Shown one piece after another: positions 29,091-40,140 of a DNA stretch of 64,000 bases. The notes under the pieces were generated by a model. It had not been told where the DNA came from. It did not search any database and saw nothing but the letters and a program-made list of their open reading frames with translations. Each line of letters opens with the position of its first letter. Positions within the stretch are counted from its first letter, which is position 1. A program made the position numbers and the translations under genes. Source of the DNA: Isoetes taiwanensis (lineage: Eukaryota > Streptophyta > Lycopodiopsida > Isoetales > Isoetaceae); assembly GCA_021234155.1 (NCBI GenBank), contig JAJEKV010000010.1, forward strand, positions 5,184,871-5,248,870, in the 5' to 3' direction.

Positions 29091-30200
29091 ATGGAGCAAC
29101 CAGACTTGGTGGTGTTGGGTTTGGTTAATTGGCCCCCATGCCGGACTTGGTGGTGTCGTTTGGTTGGCTATGTTGGTTGGCAGCCCACCCGGCTTGGTGG
29201 TGTTTGGTTTGGTTACTTGGCTCCCATGCTGGAGTTGGTGGTGTCGTGTGGTTGGCGGCCCACCCAGCTTGATGGCGTTTGTGGCTCGGTTAGTTGCTCC
29301 CCACCCGGTTGGCACTGTTGGCTCCCCACCCGGCTCGGTGGCGTTTGGCTGCCCACCAGACTCGGTGGTGTTCAGTTCGGTTAGTTGACTGCCCACCCGT
29401 GTCAGTGTGGTCAGATCGATCTGTTTGGCTACCCACCCGACTTGGTGGTGTTTGGCTCCCCACCGGCTTGGCGGTGGTGTTTCCGAGGCGGCTTCGGTGG
29501 TGTTTGGTCCGGTTGGTTGGTGCCCACCCGACTTGGTGGCTCTGTCGGTTAGTTTGGCTACCCAACCGACTTGGTGGTGTTTGGCTCCCCACACGACTTG
29601 GTGGTGGTTGGCTCCCACACGACTCGGCGGTGGTTGGCGATCCATCCGACTTGGTCGGGTCTTTGGCCCGCCGTCATTGGCTTCCCACCCGACTTGGTTG
29701 TTTGGCTGCCCACCCGACTCGGTGGTGTTTGGTTCGATTAGTTGGCTGCCCACCCGACTTGGTGGCTCTGTAACTTGGGTACACGCGACTTGGTGGTGGT
29801 TGGCTGCCCACACGGCTTGGTGGTGTTTGGCTACCCATCCAACTTGGTCGGGTCTTTGGCCCGCCGTTGTTGGCTTCCCACCCGACTTGGTTGTGTTTGG
29901 CTCCCCACTCGACTCAAGGGTGTTTGGTTCGGTTAGTTGGCTGCCCACCCGACTTGGTGGCTCTGTCGGTTAGTTTGGCTACCCAACCGACTTGGTGGTG
30001 TTTGGCTCCCCACACGACTTGGTGGTGGTTGGCTGCCCACTCGACTTGATGGCTCTGTCGGCTACCCATCCGACTTGGCGAGGATTTGGATGGCCGTTGT
30101 TGTCTCCCCACCCGACTTGGTCGTGTCGTGTGGTCTGATCGATCAGCTTGGCTACCCACACGACTTGGTGGTGTTTGGCTGGGTGGTTGGCTGCCCACCC
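29091..30200. repeat. GC-rich minisatellite of CCCACCCGACTTGGTGGTGT-type units
   Basis: About 1.1 kb is built of imperfect units, mostly 27-40 bp, made from blocks such as CTGCCCACCCGACTTGGTGG and TGTTTGGCTCCCCAC, sometimes with GGTTCGGTTAGTTGG. Because the units lack stop codons in several frames, long open frames appear on both strands (up to 299 codons on the minus strand at 29049-29948). These are unlikely to be genes. Higher-order repetition is visible: a block near 29640-29760 recurs near 29840-29950. Confidence 0.85.
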
Positions 30201-30289
30201 GAACAAAAGCCCTCTTTTTGTGTGTGTGGTGCATAATGGGCACATGAAGGGCTTGAAGGGCGCATGTAGTGCAGTTTCCCCGTCGGCAA

Positions 30290-30400
30290 CACATTTCTTA
30301 TCATAACTTTTGATCCAGAACTCTGTTTGAGATGATTTTTATTGCGTTGGAAAGCTCTCTCTGAGATCTTTTTGATATTATATGATATGGATATGTTTGG
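30290..30400. repeat. Copy of a dispersed repeat motif (reverse orientation)
   Basis: The stretch with CATAACTTTTGATCCAGA, CTCTGTTTGAGATGA and GCGTTGGAAAGCTC is, in reverse complement, similar to the GCAAGCTTTCCAACGGAT..AAACAGAG..GTTATGG tract repeated at 63.5-63.8 kb. Related GTTGGAAAGCT sequences also lie at 18919 and 19555. It appears to be a conserved piece of a common plant retroelement, family not identified. Confidence 0.5.
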
Positions 30401-30910
30401 TTAAGTTATGTATGCTAAAACAGCAATTTTTCGGCCGGGTTTGGTAGGCTTTCACATCCTACCAGCTGATTAATACAGGATTGCGCTATTAGATATTGTT
30501 TTATGGCTCATTCCGAATGAAGCTTGCAAAAAAATACCATGCATTTTTAGATTTTGAGGCAGTTATTAAGCAAATTCCAAGGCTTCTAGATCCTTGTGCT
30601 AACAAGCAGAAAAGTTTCCCACTTTGGTTTCTCACCACAAGAATCAATGGAGGCCAAAGGCTGCTGTTAAATTCCGGTTGAAAAATGTTTGTGTATGGGT
30701 GTTACAAACTTTATGACTTTCAGAATAATGGGATCAATCTGCTCTATCTTTATGGTAACTTTTACTTATGTTCTATTTGTTTTATTGTGATCAAATTCAA
30801 AAGCTACAGGTGATAAAAGTCTCAAATGAACTCTAGTTTTTTTCTGGTTTGAATTCTAAAATTTTTGTCACACCGGGGAGGGGCGTCCCTAAGGCCCCGA
30901 AGGGGCGTAA

Positions 30911-31546
30911 ATTTTTTTTTTGCAACACAAACCATTAACATCCAACATATAAAAATTAAATCCCCCAACACATAACAACCAACATATAACAACCATTGAC
31001 ATTAACAACCAACACATAACTACCATTGACATTAATTAACACAACCATTGGGTCCAACACATTTAAATTAAAATCCCCCTTAAACCCCCTTTGGTTTGGG
31101 TGCATATTCACATGGGGGGTGACTCCGGGCAACGAGAGCTGTTGGATAGGCATATTCACCCCTTATTCCTTAATCTACACCATACGTAAAGTTCCTCGTT
31201 TGTGGGGTATGCAAGTACAAAATTTGCTATACTGTATAACAAGATTCGCAAAATACTATAAGATTTCAAGCGGGATATTATATGGTGTTGATTTCGTACG
31301 TGCAAAATACAATTATGAGGGCTCTCGCTGCCCTACGTCACCCCCCATGTGAATATGCACCCAAACCAAAGGGGGTTTAAGGGGGATTTTAATTTAAATG
31401 TGTTGGACCCAATGGTTGTGTTAATTAATGTCAATGGTAGTTATGTGTTGGTTGTTAATGTCAATGGTTGTTATATGTTGGTTGTTATGTGTTGAGGGAT
31501 TTAATTTTTATATGTTGGATGTTAATTGTTTGTGTTGCAAAAAACA
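30911..31546. mobile_element. TIR element with ~210-bp inverted arms
   Basis: The left arm (about 30915-31126) starts TTTTTTGCAACACAAACCAT and the right arm (about 31335-31546) ends with the reverse complement, ATTGTTTGTGTTGCAAAAAA. The arms stay closely similar to CCCATGTGAATATGCACCC next to the centre. The ~210-bp middle (31127-31334) has no recognisable coding sequence. Arms are internally repetitive (CAACACATAACAACC-like). It is a MITE or foldback element; flanking A/T runs hide any target-site duplication. Confidence 0.8.
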
Positions 31547-32910
31547 TACAACATAGACAACTTAGTTTGCTGGAGAAGATCTTCCATATTATAGTATGAT
31601 AAACCATCATCTAGTAAATGCAAAAAATGGCAGAAAAAGTATGATTACAAGATTTAAGTATAGTAGACTACAGAGATCTCCCTATGCTTGATCTTGTCCA
31701 TTCAGAATAAACCTAATTCCCGGCATAATTGCCAAAATGTGTTGTAGTTAGTGCATAAGTCGCTCCAAATATCCTTAACCATACGAACTCTTCGAAATAT
31801 CCATATCCTCGGCTACCCATTTGAACGGGAAAACAAAATGCATACAAAAGGAGGAGAACCACGCGTACCTGCAACCAACCATCACAAGTTAGCAGTAATC
31901 CTGTAACTGCGCAAGGCCCAAAAGGTACATATGGTGTTTCTCGGCTTATCACCCTTCACATTTTGTACATTTTTTCCCTTGTCCAAATGCACTAGCAAAG
32001 GACAAATAATCCTAGATATACACTAAGTTTTTTTGAAGCACTATAAAGGATACAAACATAACAAAAACTTTTCTTATGTCAGAGTCAAATACCATGTACA
32101 CCACCACTATTTCATACAAAGGGACAAAACCCCTATGCTTGCTGATATACCAGGTATTATATGTCAGATTTTGATATATGTGTTCTTATCCAGCTGCTGA
32201 TTCCTGTATACATATTAAACCAAAGTTTTAGTCTTTCCTAAACACATGTAACATCAGCATTTGTTTTACACATGCAACTTATCAGCATGTTATTCCTACT
32301 TCATTTGTTTGTTCATTACAAATTGACATGTTAAATACCTGGAATTCGTCCATATCCTCGTAAAATTGTGTCTTTGGGACAAAACAACTGGATGAGCCAC
32401 TATTCTTGTAATTTTGTTGCTTGTTTCTGCTGAAAGAAGTCGACCTTTGGGTGAACTGCCCAGTGTTGCTTTCACTGAATGTCGTTTTGGCATCAAAGCC
32501 TCTGCCTTAACTCATTTTATCAAGATAAACCCTATTTAAATTGGAATTCAGGGAGCACCACTGCATTTTTTTATTAAATATATGCTCATTTAGCACCTTA
32601 CAAGCCTCAAATTGATCCGACTCATTGCCGGGGTCGTAACCCATCTTATTAGCCTAGCTTGCAGTTCTTCCCCCCAACTACCAAGTACTGCCAAGTTCAG
32701 GGTCAAGCCATCTTTCTGCCAAGTACAATATTCCCAAGTTCAGGGTCAAGTATCTTTCTTGATTCATATACACTGCTAGAAATTAGGGATATCCACAGCT
32801 GATATCCTTAATTTCGGGCATTTAATAACCCAGGCTAGGTGTTCCGCCCACTTATACAATTCTTATAGTATTAATCCTCTTTTTCTCAAAAACAAATTGG
32901 TTCATATTTT
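31547..32910. other. Spacer
   Basis: No recognisable gene. A small imperfect duplication (TTCAGGGTCAAG with neighbouring bases) occurs near 32696-32752. Confidence 0.4.
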
Positions 32911-32960
32911 TTTTTTTTGAAGAACTGTCTCATCAATATATTAAAAGAATGGTTCATATT
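32911..32960 (-). mobile_element. Extremely 5'-truncated LINE copy (3' end only)
   Basis: Read on the minus strand it is ACCATTCTTTTAATATATTG, then ATGAGACAGTTCTTC and poly(A). This matches the 3' end of the long LINE at 25285-25331 with one or two differences. Only about 40 bp of the LINE is present, typical of aborted target-primed reverse transcription. Confidence 0.75.
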
Positions 32961-33239
32961 TAAGCACAAGACATTGAAATAGTTTATGCATCATGTTAGT
33001 TATTCCCCATAAACACCATATGTGTCCTACTTACATATGCTAATTAGAAGTAATTATATAGAAAAAAAGAAAAAAACTGAGCTCCCACCGCCATCTACAG
33101 CGTGGGTTGGATATGTTATCACCATTCAATATTTCTTGCATGGACATACAAAACAAAATCAAAATGGCGTTTTGCATGGAGAAATTTCGGCAGTTGGCCA
33201 TTCTAGATGGGCAATACTTTTGGTGTTTTCCACCCCTTC

Positions 33240-34020
33240 TACTTCCTCCCTTCCTTTGGAACATGTGCATATGCTTAGCGGCCAAAATCCCTTAACTTCT
33301 CATAGTCTATATTTCTGTCTAAGCACAAAGGCTTCAGTATTTTCCCTTTCAAACTAGAGGAGGGAATAATGTTATGTATCAATATGGTTATCCTGGCAGC
33401 TTGCTCCCCAAGGAAGTTTGACAGCCTAGTGTGTTTTAGCATTGCCCTTACTGCATTGAGAATGGTTCTATTTTTCATCTCTGCAACCCTATTCTGCTGA
33501 GGCGTATGGCTAACTGTAAGCTTCTTCTAATTCCATGATCCAAGCAGTATTTTTCGAATCTTCCAAAAGGTACTCCCCTCCTCTGTCAAAACATATACAT
33601 TCTATTTTCCTTCCAGTCCCATTCTCCACTTATGTGGCGAAGTACCTGAAAGCATCAAATGCTTGATCTTTTGTTTTTAGAAAATAACATTTTACTCTTC
33701 TGATGTGATCATCAATAAATGTTACAAAATATCTCCTGCCGCTCAGGCTTGCTACATTTATTGGACTGCATAAGTCTATGTGCACAAGATCTAAAATCTT
33801 CTTAGCGCGCTTTGAAGTCTTTGGAAAAGGATTCTGCACTGCTTTCCAAGCATACGACCAGCACATAGAAAATTCTTTGGTTTCCTGCAAGAATTAGATT
33901 ATGTTTAACCATATAATCCACATTGTTGATATGAGTGTGATCGAGTCTTTCATGCCACAACTTCATTGAAGTTACTGTGACCTTACTTACTCCTGCTATG
34001 CTAGAACTGAAGCAAAACAA
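33240..34020 (-). pseudogene. copia integrase region
   Basis: 34020-33802 encodes the GAG-pre-integrase segment (VTSMKLWHERLDHTHINNV). 33890-33630 encodes the integrase catalytic core with DLVHIDLCSPIN and YFVTFIDDHIRRVKCYFLK, holding the first two Asp residues of the D-D-E triad. 33478-33275 encodes MKNRTILNAVRAMLKHTRL, the segment following the catalytic Glu in copia integrases. The Glu itself lies in a frame-shifted stretch at about 33480-33560. Integrase would insert the cDNA copy; this one is broken. Confidence 0.75.
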
Positions 34021-34441
34021 GTTTCCAACTCTTTTCCCACATACTTGTTATCAAGAAAGATTTTACACTCAAGCTTATCAAACAAAAGTTTGTAGCCTAG
34101 ATCCACAAGCTGGGCAACAGATTTTAAATTTCATACAAGCCCAGGTACACACAAGGCATCTTTAAGATCAACTTTTCTGCCTTCCAAATCAAAGATCTCC
34201 AAGACACCAGTGTCTTCTACACTCTGCAAACTGCCATCTCCAAGCTGGATATGTCCTGAAGCTTGACTTGTACATTGCTTGAGCAATTTAGCTGAAGATA
34301 TTACACTTTTTCAGCTCCACTATCTATGATGAGAAAACCATCACCAAATCTGTCAGCAATATGGTTTTTTCTAGCAAATAACAACATTACATACCTCAGC
34401 ATCGTCATCTTGCTCTTCCTCTGCAGCTTCCTGTGTAATAC

Positions 34442-34906
34442 TCACAACCAGATTCTTCCTACCTTCTCTTCCATGAAATGAAAAATTCCACCACGTTGGA
34501 CAGATCTTCCTCTTCCCCTAGATCCTTGTCTATTAGGGCTAGAACATGTTGCAGACATATGCCCCTTTCCTCCGCAATTGTAGCATTCAATTTCTTTAAG
34601 TTTGGGGCAATCCACCTTCAAGTGACCATACAGATCACAATTAAAACAAGAACTAACACGTCCTCCTCTCCCCCTGGAACTACCACGAGACTTATAGCTG
34701 CTAGAATATAGCACCTCTTGCTTTTCTTCCTCTTTTTGAAACAAAGCCTTCTTCGCAAACCCTATCCTTACCATTTCTTCTGCATTCTCCCTTGTTGTAG
34801 CAATATTTCTGATCAAAGTAGCTAGATTCTCAAACTCATCTTCCACAGATCTTGAAATTGTCAGTAATTGGAACTCATCAGCAAGAATAGTTCCAACACC
34901 TTTCAA
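34442..34906 (-). pseudogene. copia gag, two CCHC zinc knuckles
   Basis: This 154-codon frame carries two perfect C-x2-C-x4-H-x4-C knuckles, CFNCDLYGHLKVDC and CYNCGGKGHMSATC, after an Arg/Gly/Ser-rich linker. Such knuckles bind element RNA in the capsid protein. The N-terminal half of gag lies upstream at 34907-35384, separated by stops. Two knuckles instead of the usual single one in plant copia is a minor peculiarity. Confidence 0.8.
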
Positions 34907-35400
34907 GTCTACTACTACACTATCAAAATTCTGGAAAAAGCTCGGTTACCTTATCTTTATCATGCAACTTCATCTCCCTCAATTCTTTATCCAGAACATT
35001 TAATTGAGAAGAAGTCTTAACTTGAAAATGCTTTAAAAGATAAGATCACATTTCTCTAGGATTCTTACCTCTGATTTTCAGAAGAATTGAACGACTGGCT
35101 TTGCTTATAATAATTGTTTGTGCTTGTAAGTACTTTGATTTTTCAGACATAGTATCATTATCACTAACCGCTGCTGTTGTTGATGATCATGCGGATGCAT
35201 TCCCAGTAGTTACACTACCAGAAGTGGAGGAAGCGGTACTAGAAGTTTGAGAATCTGCCACTAAACTCTACAATCCTTTTGTCTTGAGAATATGTTCAAT
35301 CTTTTCCTTCCATATATATAACCCAGGTCCATATCTGTAAACATCCACATCATTCAAAAGACTAGCTCCAAGCCTGCTTGCCATGTTCTAGCTCTCATAC

Positions 35401-38400
35401 ACAGCTTTACAACACAAAGCCGCACAACACATACACAGGTTGGCACATCACAAATCGGCACTGCATCATACAGTTTACCCAAATCGACCAGCACAATCAG
35501 ACTTGTACAACCAAATTTGGCTCAAGCAGAGAACTGCCAGATGCTTTTTTTCTTTTCTTTTCTTTTCTTTCTTTTACTGCAGATAGTTTGGTCGCCGTCC
35601 GTATCAGACTTTCTTCTATATCATTCAATTAGAAGGTCACGTGCAAAATTTCGTGGCCCATAGTAAAATACATATTTTACAATATACACATATGATATGA
35701 ATACCATCAAATAACAATAACTTTCTTAAAAAAGAGACATTATTACATTTTCTTAACATAGCCGATACCTGAGTCAATGATCCACAAATAAAAGGAAAAA
35801 TGAAGGGTTGGGGGTTGCTTAATGCTACTATTTCTTTGCGGAAAAGAACGTCGAATGAGAAGAAACGCGAAAAGACCAAATATGTATCGCTCGCCCTCTC
35901 ACGAGAATATCGATCCTACGGTGTGGACGATTTGTATTTGTGATGAGGACTCGCAAAATACGCACACCAAAAGACTGGCCAAAAAGAATAGAACTCTGCT
36001 CTCCTCGCAAATCTACTGCTCTCCTCATAAACCTAAGACGCAAGATAACTGCAACTGCTCATGAAGATTGGGGTGCATATATCGTGAAGAGGACGAATAC
36101 CAGTGGCCATGATGTCGAGAAAGACTATCGGGAACTCCACTAGGCTGCGCCGTAGATATAGCCCCCCCCGAGCTGAAAATTGACGAATGATTTATATTTT
36201 TGCAGTCCATTAATGACTTGAGTGTGGTTTATTTTAAAAGATACATGTAGTAAGAGTATCACTTCTTGGCTGCAAGAGATCACAGATATTTGTGAAATCA
36301 AGAGTAATTTCATAATTAAGAGTTGCAGATCGACCGTGATTACTCAAATGTCTGTATCAAAGTCAGAATGGCTATTACAGGTCACAAGAGTCAATACTCT
36401 TATAAGCATTATGATCAGAGTGGTATTGTCACAAAGGCATATGCAATGGATGTCCTGCAATATGCTAAAGTTGACACTAATGCATTTCATAGTAATGTGG
36501 AGAATTTGGATGCTGGATTGACTGGGTTATTGAGTTCTGGGAAAGCTATTGGCTTGGTTGGCCCATTCTAATGTTGAAAGTCTGAATCTACTTGTTAAAA
36601 TTGATGATGACTATTCGTAATAATTTGGACATTGTTTTTTATGTAGTTCAGCACTAAGCAGTGCTTTTTCTAAGTATCGTTCGTGGTTTTATAAATTCTG
36701 ATGGTAAAGTTACATTTTCAGTAATAAACTTGGCAAGATTATCATTCAAGTTATAATTTGTCTGATGTAGGAACTTTCATGAAGAAGTTTTAAGTAATTA
36801 AATTATTGTTTTTTCCATGCGTAGTTTTTCTTTTCTGATTATTGTTTTTGTTTTAGATATAACGATGGTGCTAATAATGCGCAGGAGATTAGAGGTACTT
36901 CCCAGTCAATTGAATGTAAGTCTTTGAAGGTATTTGCCTTGAGTTTTGCAGGTTAGGCTTGCATTAGACAGATTTAAACTAAGTTGTTACTGCCTTATTT
37001 TATTAATATTTTCGTTTGTTTGCAGATTTTTGTTCAGCTTTGATCGAGCCGCAATATGGAAATTTACTTGCGTGACTGGATTGTTTTTTCAATGTGATGT
37101 TCTTCAGCTGTCATAATCTTTAGTGTGATCTTTTTTAATGAACTTGATTCAATATATAAAACCTCAGTTCATTGTGAAACTTTTGCGTGTTAAATGTGAA
37201 AGTTTTAATTGGAACTTTGGGTCTTAAAAGTTTGCATATAAACTTTGAGTGAGATAACATTGTGTGATGTAGGGCTTGCTTTTTTTCCATTCCAAAATGA
37301 AGGGATATGCCACGTGGCACTATAGAATTTACTTTCAGTCCACTTTCCATGTGGTGGTTATGTTAGCTTATTGCACTCTAAATTTATAAGGGCGTGGAGT
37401 TCATTCGCTGATAACCATCCCCTATCCCAGTAAAGAAAGACTAGATTCAACAAGCTGGTGCAAGAATAGGAAGATCAAAATGAGCAGAGGTTCTAGCAAA
37501 CCTTGGGCAAGAGATCAGGTATTAGTTGGAGCAGGAACTAGGGTCTATGATGGCAGGTTAGGACGTGTAGAGGGTGCAAATAGACCATCCTATTAGGTAG
37601 GATCATGGATATTCAACATAGTGGAAAGACATGCATCTTATAGTACCACCATGAAGAATGATAGTGCAAGCCAAGTTAGCGCACGGGATGAACTTTGCTC
37701 TCTTTAGGCCCTCATGTGTTTGCAAGGGCCCTAGCTCCAGCGTATTAGTTCTTCTTTTTGCTTTGGTTATGACAGCACCGGCTTTAGACCCTTATCTTAG
37801 GTTGTGTACATCCAATTTATAGAATGATTGAAGTGCTGCTAATGGATGGAAAAAAAAAAAAAAAACAAGGTGCTGCGCACGGAGGGTTGCCCTACGGTGG
37901 CCCGAGAATGTGTTTTCATGTTTCTTGTTGTCGTTTCTTTTTCATGGTTCTTGTTGGGTCATTTTGTGTGTCGGGGCTTATTAATGGTTTGAACGTGGGG
38001 TTTTGTTTTGTGTTGTTTTGTTTTGTTTATGAATTGTACATGGACCAAGAAGAGGCTGCAAAGCTCATTACCTAGACCAATTAGGATTGACGTGATTATG
38101 ATCTTTGTCTAAAACATATTAGCCATTTATGAAGAATGCTTTTTGTAGTTATATTAGTAATGGAAATTGTACAGGGCCTGTATGAATACATGCTTTCATT
38201 TTCTTAGTGAATGCATACAAATATTAAGAATAGAGGACCCAATGGTACAAAAGGACCAATTCGTGCTTTGGTAATATTGGTAAAGAAGTTGCATCAAGAT
38301 GCAGATGCAAACAGACCTATTATTGTCAATAAAATGCAGATTATGATGTTCCAAGATGTTTAATGAACGTCGGGCAGAATATCAATAAACACACGATCTT

Positions 38401-39900
38401 AAGGACCTTCCTATAGCAAGGTACATCTTGGGCAATATCGAGGCATCCATATATGATGGCAAATTTTGTACAGGCCAAAAATAACCTGCAAGACAAATAA
38501 AGCGTGATTATTAAGACTCAACATCGCATATCAATTGCTAAAGAAGTCAAACTTTAGCTGAAGAAGCCAAAGGCAAAAGTATTAATCAGTATGTCTATAA
38601 AGCTGTGCAAATACGTGACAAAAGCTAAATGATAAAATCTTATAGCAAAATCATATAAGTACTTCTACAACAATGTTTGATAAAGGCTGCGCTCTATATC
38701 TGTATGTCGGTAGCAAAATAGAAAAGTATATCAATCTCTAAGAATGTAATTATCCTTGGCATCAAATTATATGTTTATTGCATATTGGACATTAACACAA
38801 CTTGTTTATTAGGGGTACACACATGATCGAAATGTTGCATACATCATATGATTGTTCTTTTACACCATGATTCAATCACATTAAACTATGCAATTATGTC
38901 TATTGTGAAGGGCGATATAATCAATGTACATGTGTAATTAGTTGCTCTTATTTAAACAATTTGTTCATGTGGTTATTTCAGAGCTGGTAAAAATAACCGA
39001 GTCATTTGATGTTGTTTCTAGATAGCTCTACCATCACAAATACGAACATTAACTTATAGATAGAGCATTTGTTGTCTAGATGATCCAATTTTATGGCTGT
39101 ACGAGGGCTATTCAAAAACATTCCAATATGCTTTACAAACTGTTGGAGTCAGAAATGTAGTAAGTCGCATAAAGTAGAGGTGCGAATGGAGACCTCTAAA
39201 CCTACAATTGCGATGAATGTGGCTACTTTTCTACATACATACAAATAGACTTGTTATTGAATAGACTTAAATAACTCGAGAAACTGTAGCAAGTTGCAGA
39301 TTACAATATGGTACACACTTGCATGCTTGTCTCTATTGTCAATGAGCATATCACAGCTTGCTCTTCTGCAAAAAGAAGAACGATGGCTATCATTCGAGCG
39401 CTTCAAATTCCTTGTTTAAATTATATTCCACAATGTGCAAAAGTATGTTATACACAGCCATGCGTCAACTGTGATAGTACGCAAAAAAACTCAGCTATAC
39501 ATACTATCACACAATTTGCAAAAACTGTGATCACCAGCGATGATTAAAATTATGCAGAGATTAAGTTCCACTAACAATTTCTACATGATTCTACCTGTAT
39601 CACTTACCCGATTCTATAGTGCAGTCAGTCTTAATGACGAACAATCAAAACATAATCCATTTAGTCATCCTTGTTAAAAGTATCATATCTTTTAGACACT
39701 TCAAGATGCCGGAGTGAGTAGAAAGGCTGTTATTATATTAGAAATATGTGATTCCTATAGTGTAGTGGCCAAAGGTCCTACTTGCTTAGGAGTTGCAATC
39801 CCAGCAAGCCAAGCGATGGTCTAAATAGCTGCTTCACTGAATCTCTGCCATGTCATGGATTATAGAATGACTTGAGCAACCTTCTAATGAAAGGCTTAAC
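35401..39900. other. Spacer
   Basis: A/T-rich sequence with no recognisable gene. A few open frames (36222-36571, 37824-38075, 39308-39547) show no domain or splice pattern. Simple A, T and TTTTG runs occur. Confidence 0.4.
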
Positions 39901-39959
39901 ATTATTGCAAAAGAGGTTGCTCACAAAAGACAACTCGATTTGTTGCTTACAAAATACAT

Positions 39960-40140
39960 TAGGCTGGACAATTGCTCCGTACATACCTCCTATTACTGTA
40001 AACAATCTTCCTGTCTACTCCTAAATGAACATACCAATACAATTGCTCTGTACATAACTCCTATTACTTGTACATACCTATTACTGTAAACAATCTCGTT
40101 GTGGACTCCTAAATGTGCACACCATGAGTTCATTATCCTA
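39960..40140. repeat. Local duplication, related to an inverted copy at 53.7 kb
   Basis: A unit with TACTGTAAACAATCT and CTCCTAAATG is present twice (about 39960-40030 and 40040-40120). In reverse complement it resembles 53670-53765, which has CATTTAGGAGTACACA, TTTGTTTACAATAATAGG and GTACAGAGCAATTGTATTAG. It is a dispersed repeat of unknown family. Confidence 0.6.

Larger units (their letters stand above)
27074..30238. repeat. Composite block bounded by inverted ~37-bp repeats
   Basis: The sequence CCATTATGCACCACAC, then CACAAAAAGAGGGCTTTTG, at 27074-27113 reappears in reverse complement at 30202-30238 (CAAAAGCCCTCTTTTTGTG then TGTGGTGCATAATGG). Between the two lie a 25S rRNA fragment, a short repeat array and a GC-rich minisatellite. 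No transposase is seen. It could be a non-autonomous element that captured rDNA, or a rearranged satellite locus. Confidence 0.55.
33160..35400 (-). mobile_element. Truncated Ty1/copia retrotransposon (gag, protease, integrase)
   Basis: Minus-strand copia element traced in order: a gag start at 35384 (MASRLGASLLNDVDVYRYG), zinc-knuckle gag (34906-34442), a protease DSGA block near 34330, GAG-pre-integrase (LWHERLDHTHI, about 33955), integrase core (33800-33640) and integrase C-terminus down to about 33240. RT and RNase H are absent and no LTR was recognised, so the 3' half is lost. Several frameshifts and stops interrupt the polyprotein. Confidence 0.8.

Noticed and set aside
29049-29973. Open frames of 299, 188, 159 and 126 codons on both strands
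   Set aside because: They are by-products of a stop-poor minisatellite; frames overlap on opposite strands and contain only repeat-derived peptides.
39752-39812. tRNA-like stretch (TAGTGTAGTGG, later GAGTTGCAATCCC)
   Set aside because: It recalls A and B boxes, but no acceptor stem or anticodon arm can be folded.
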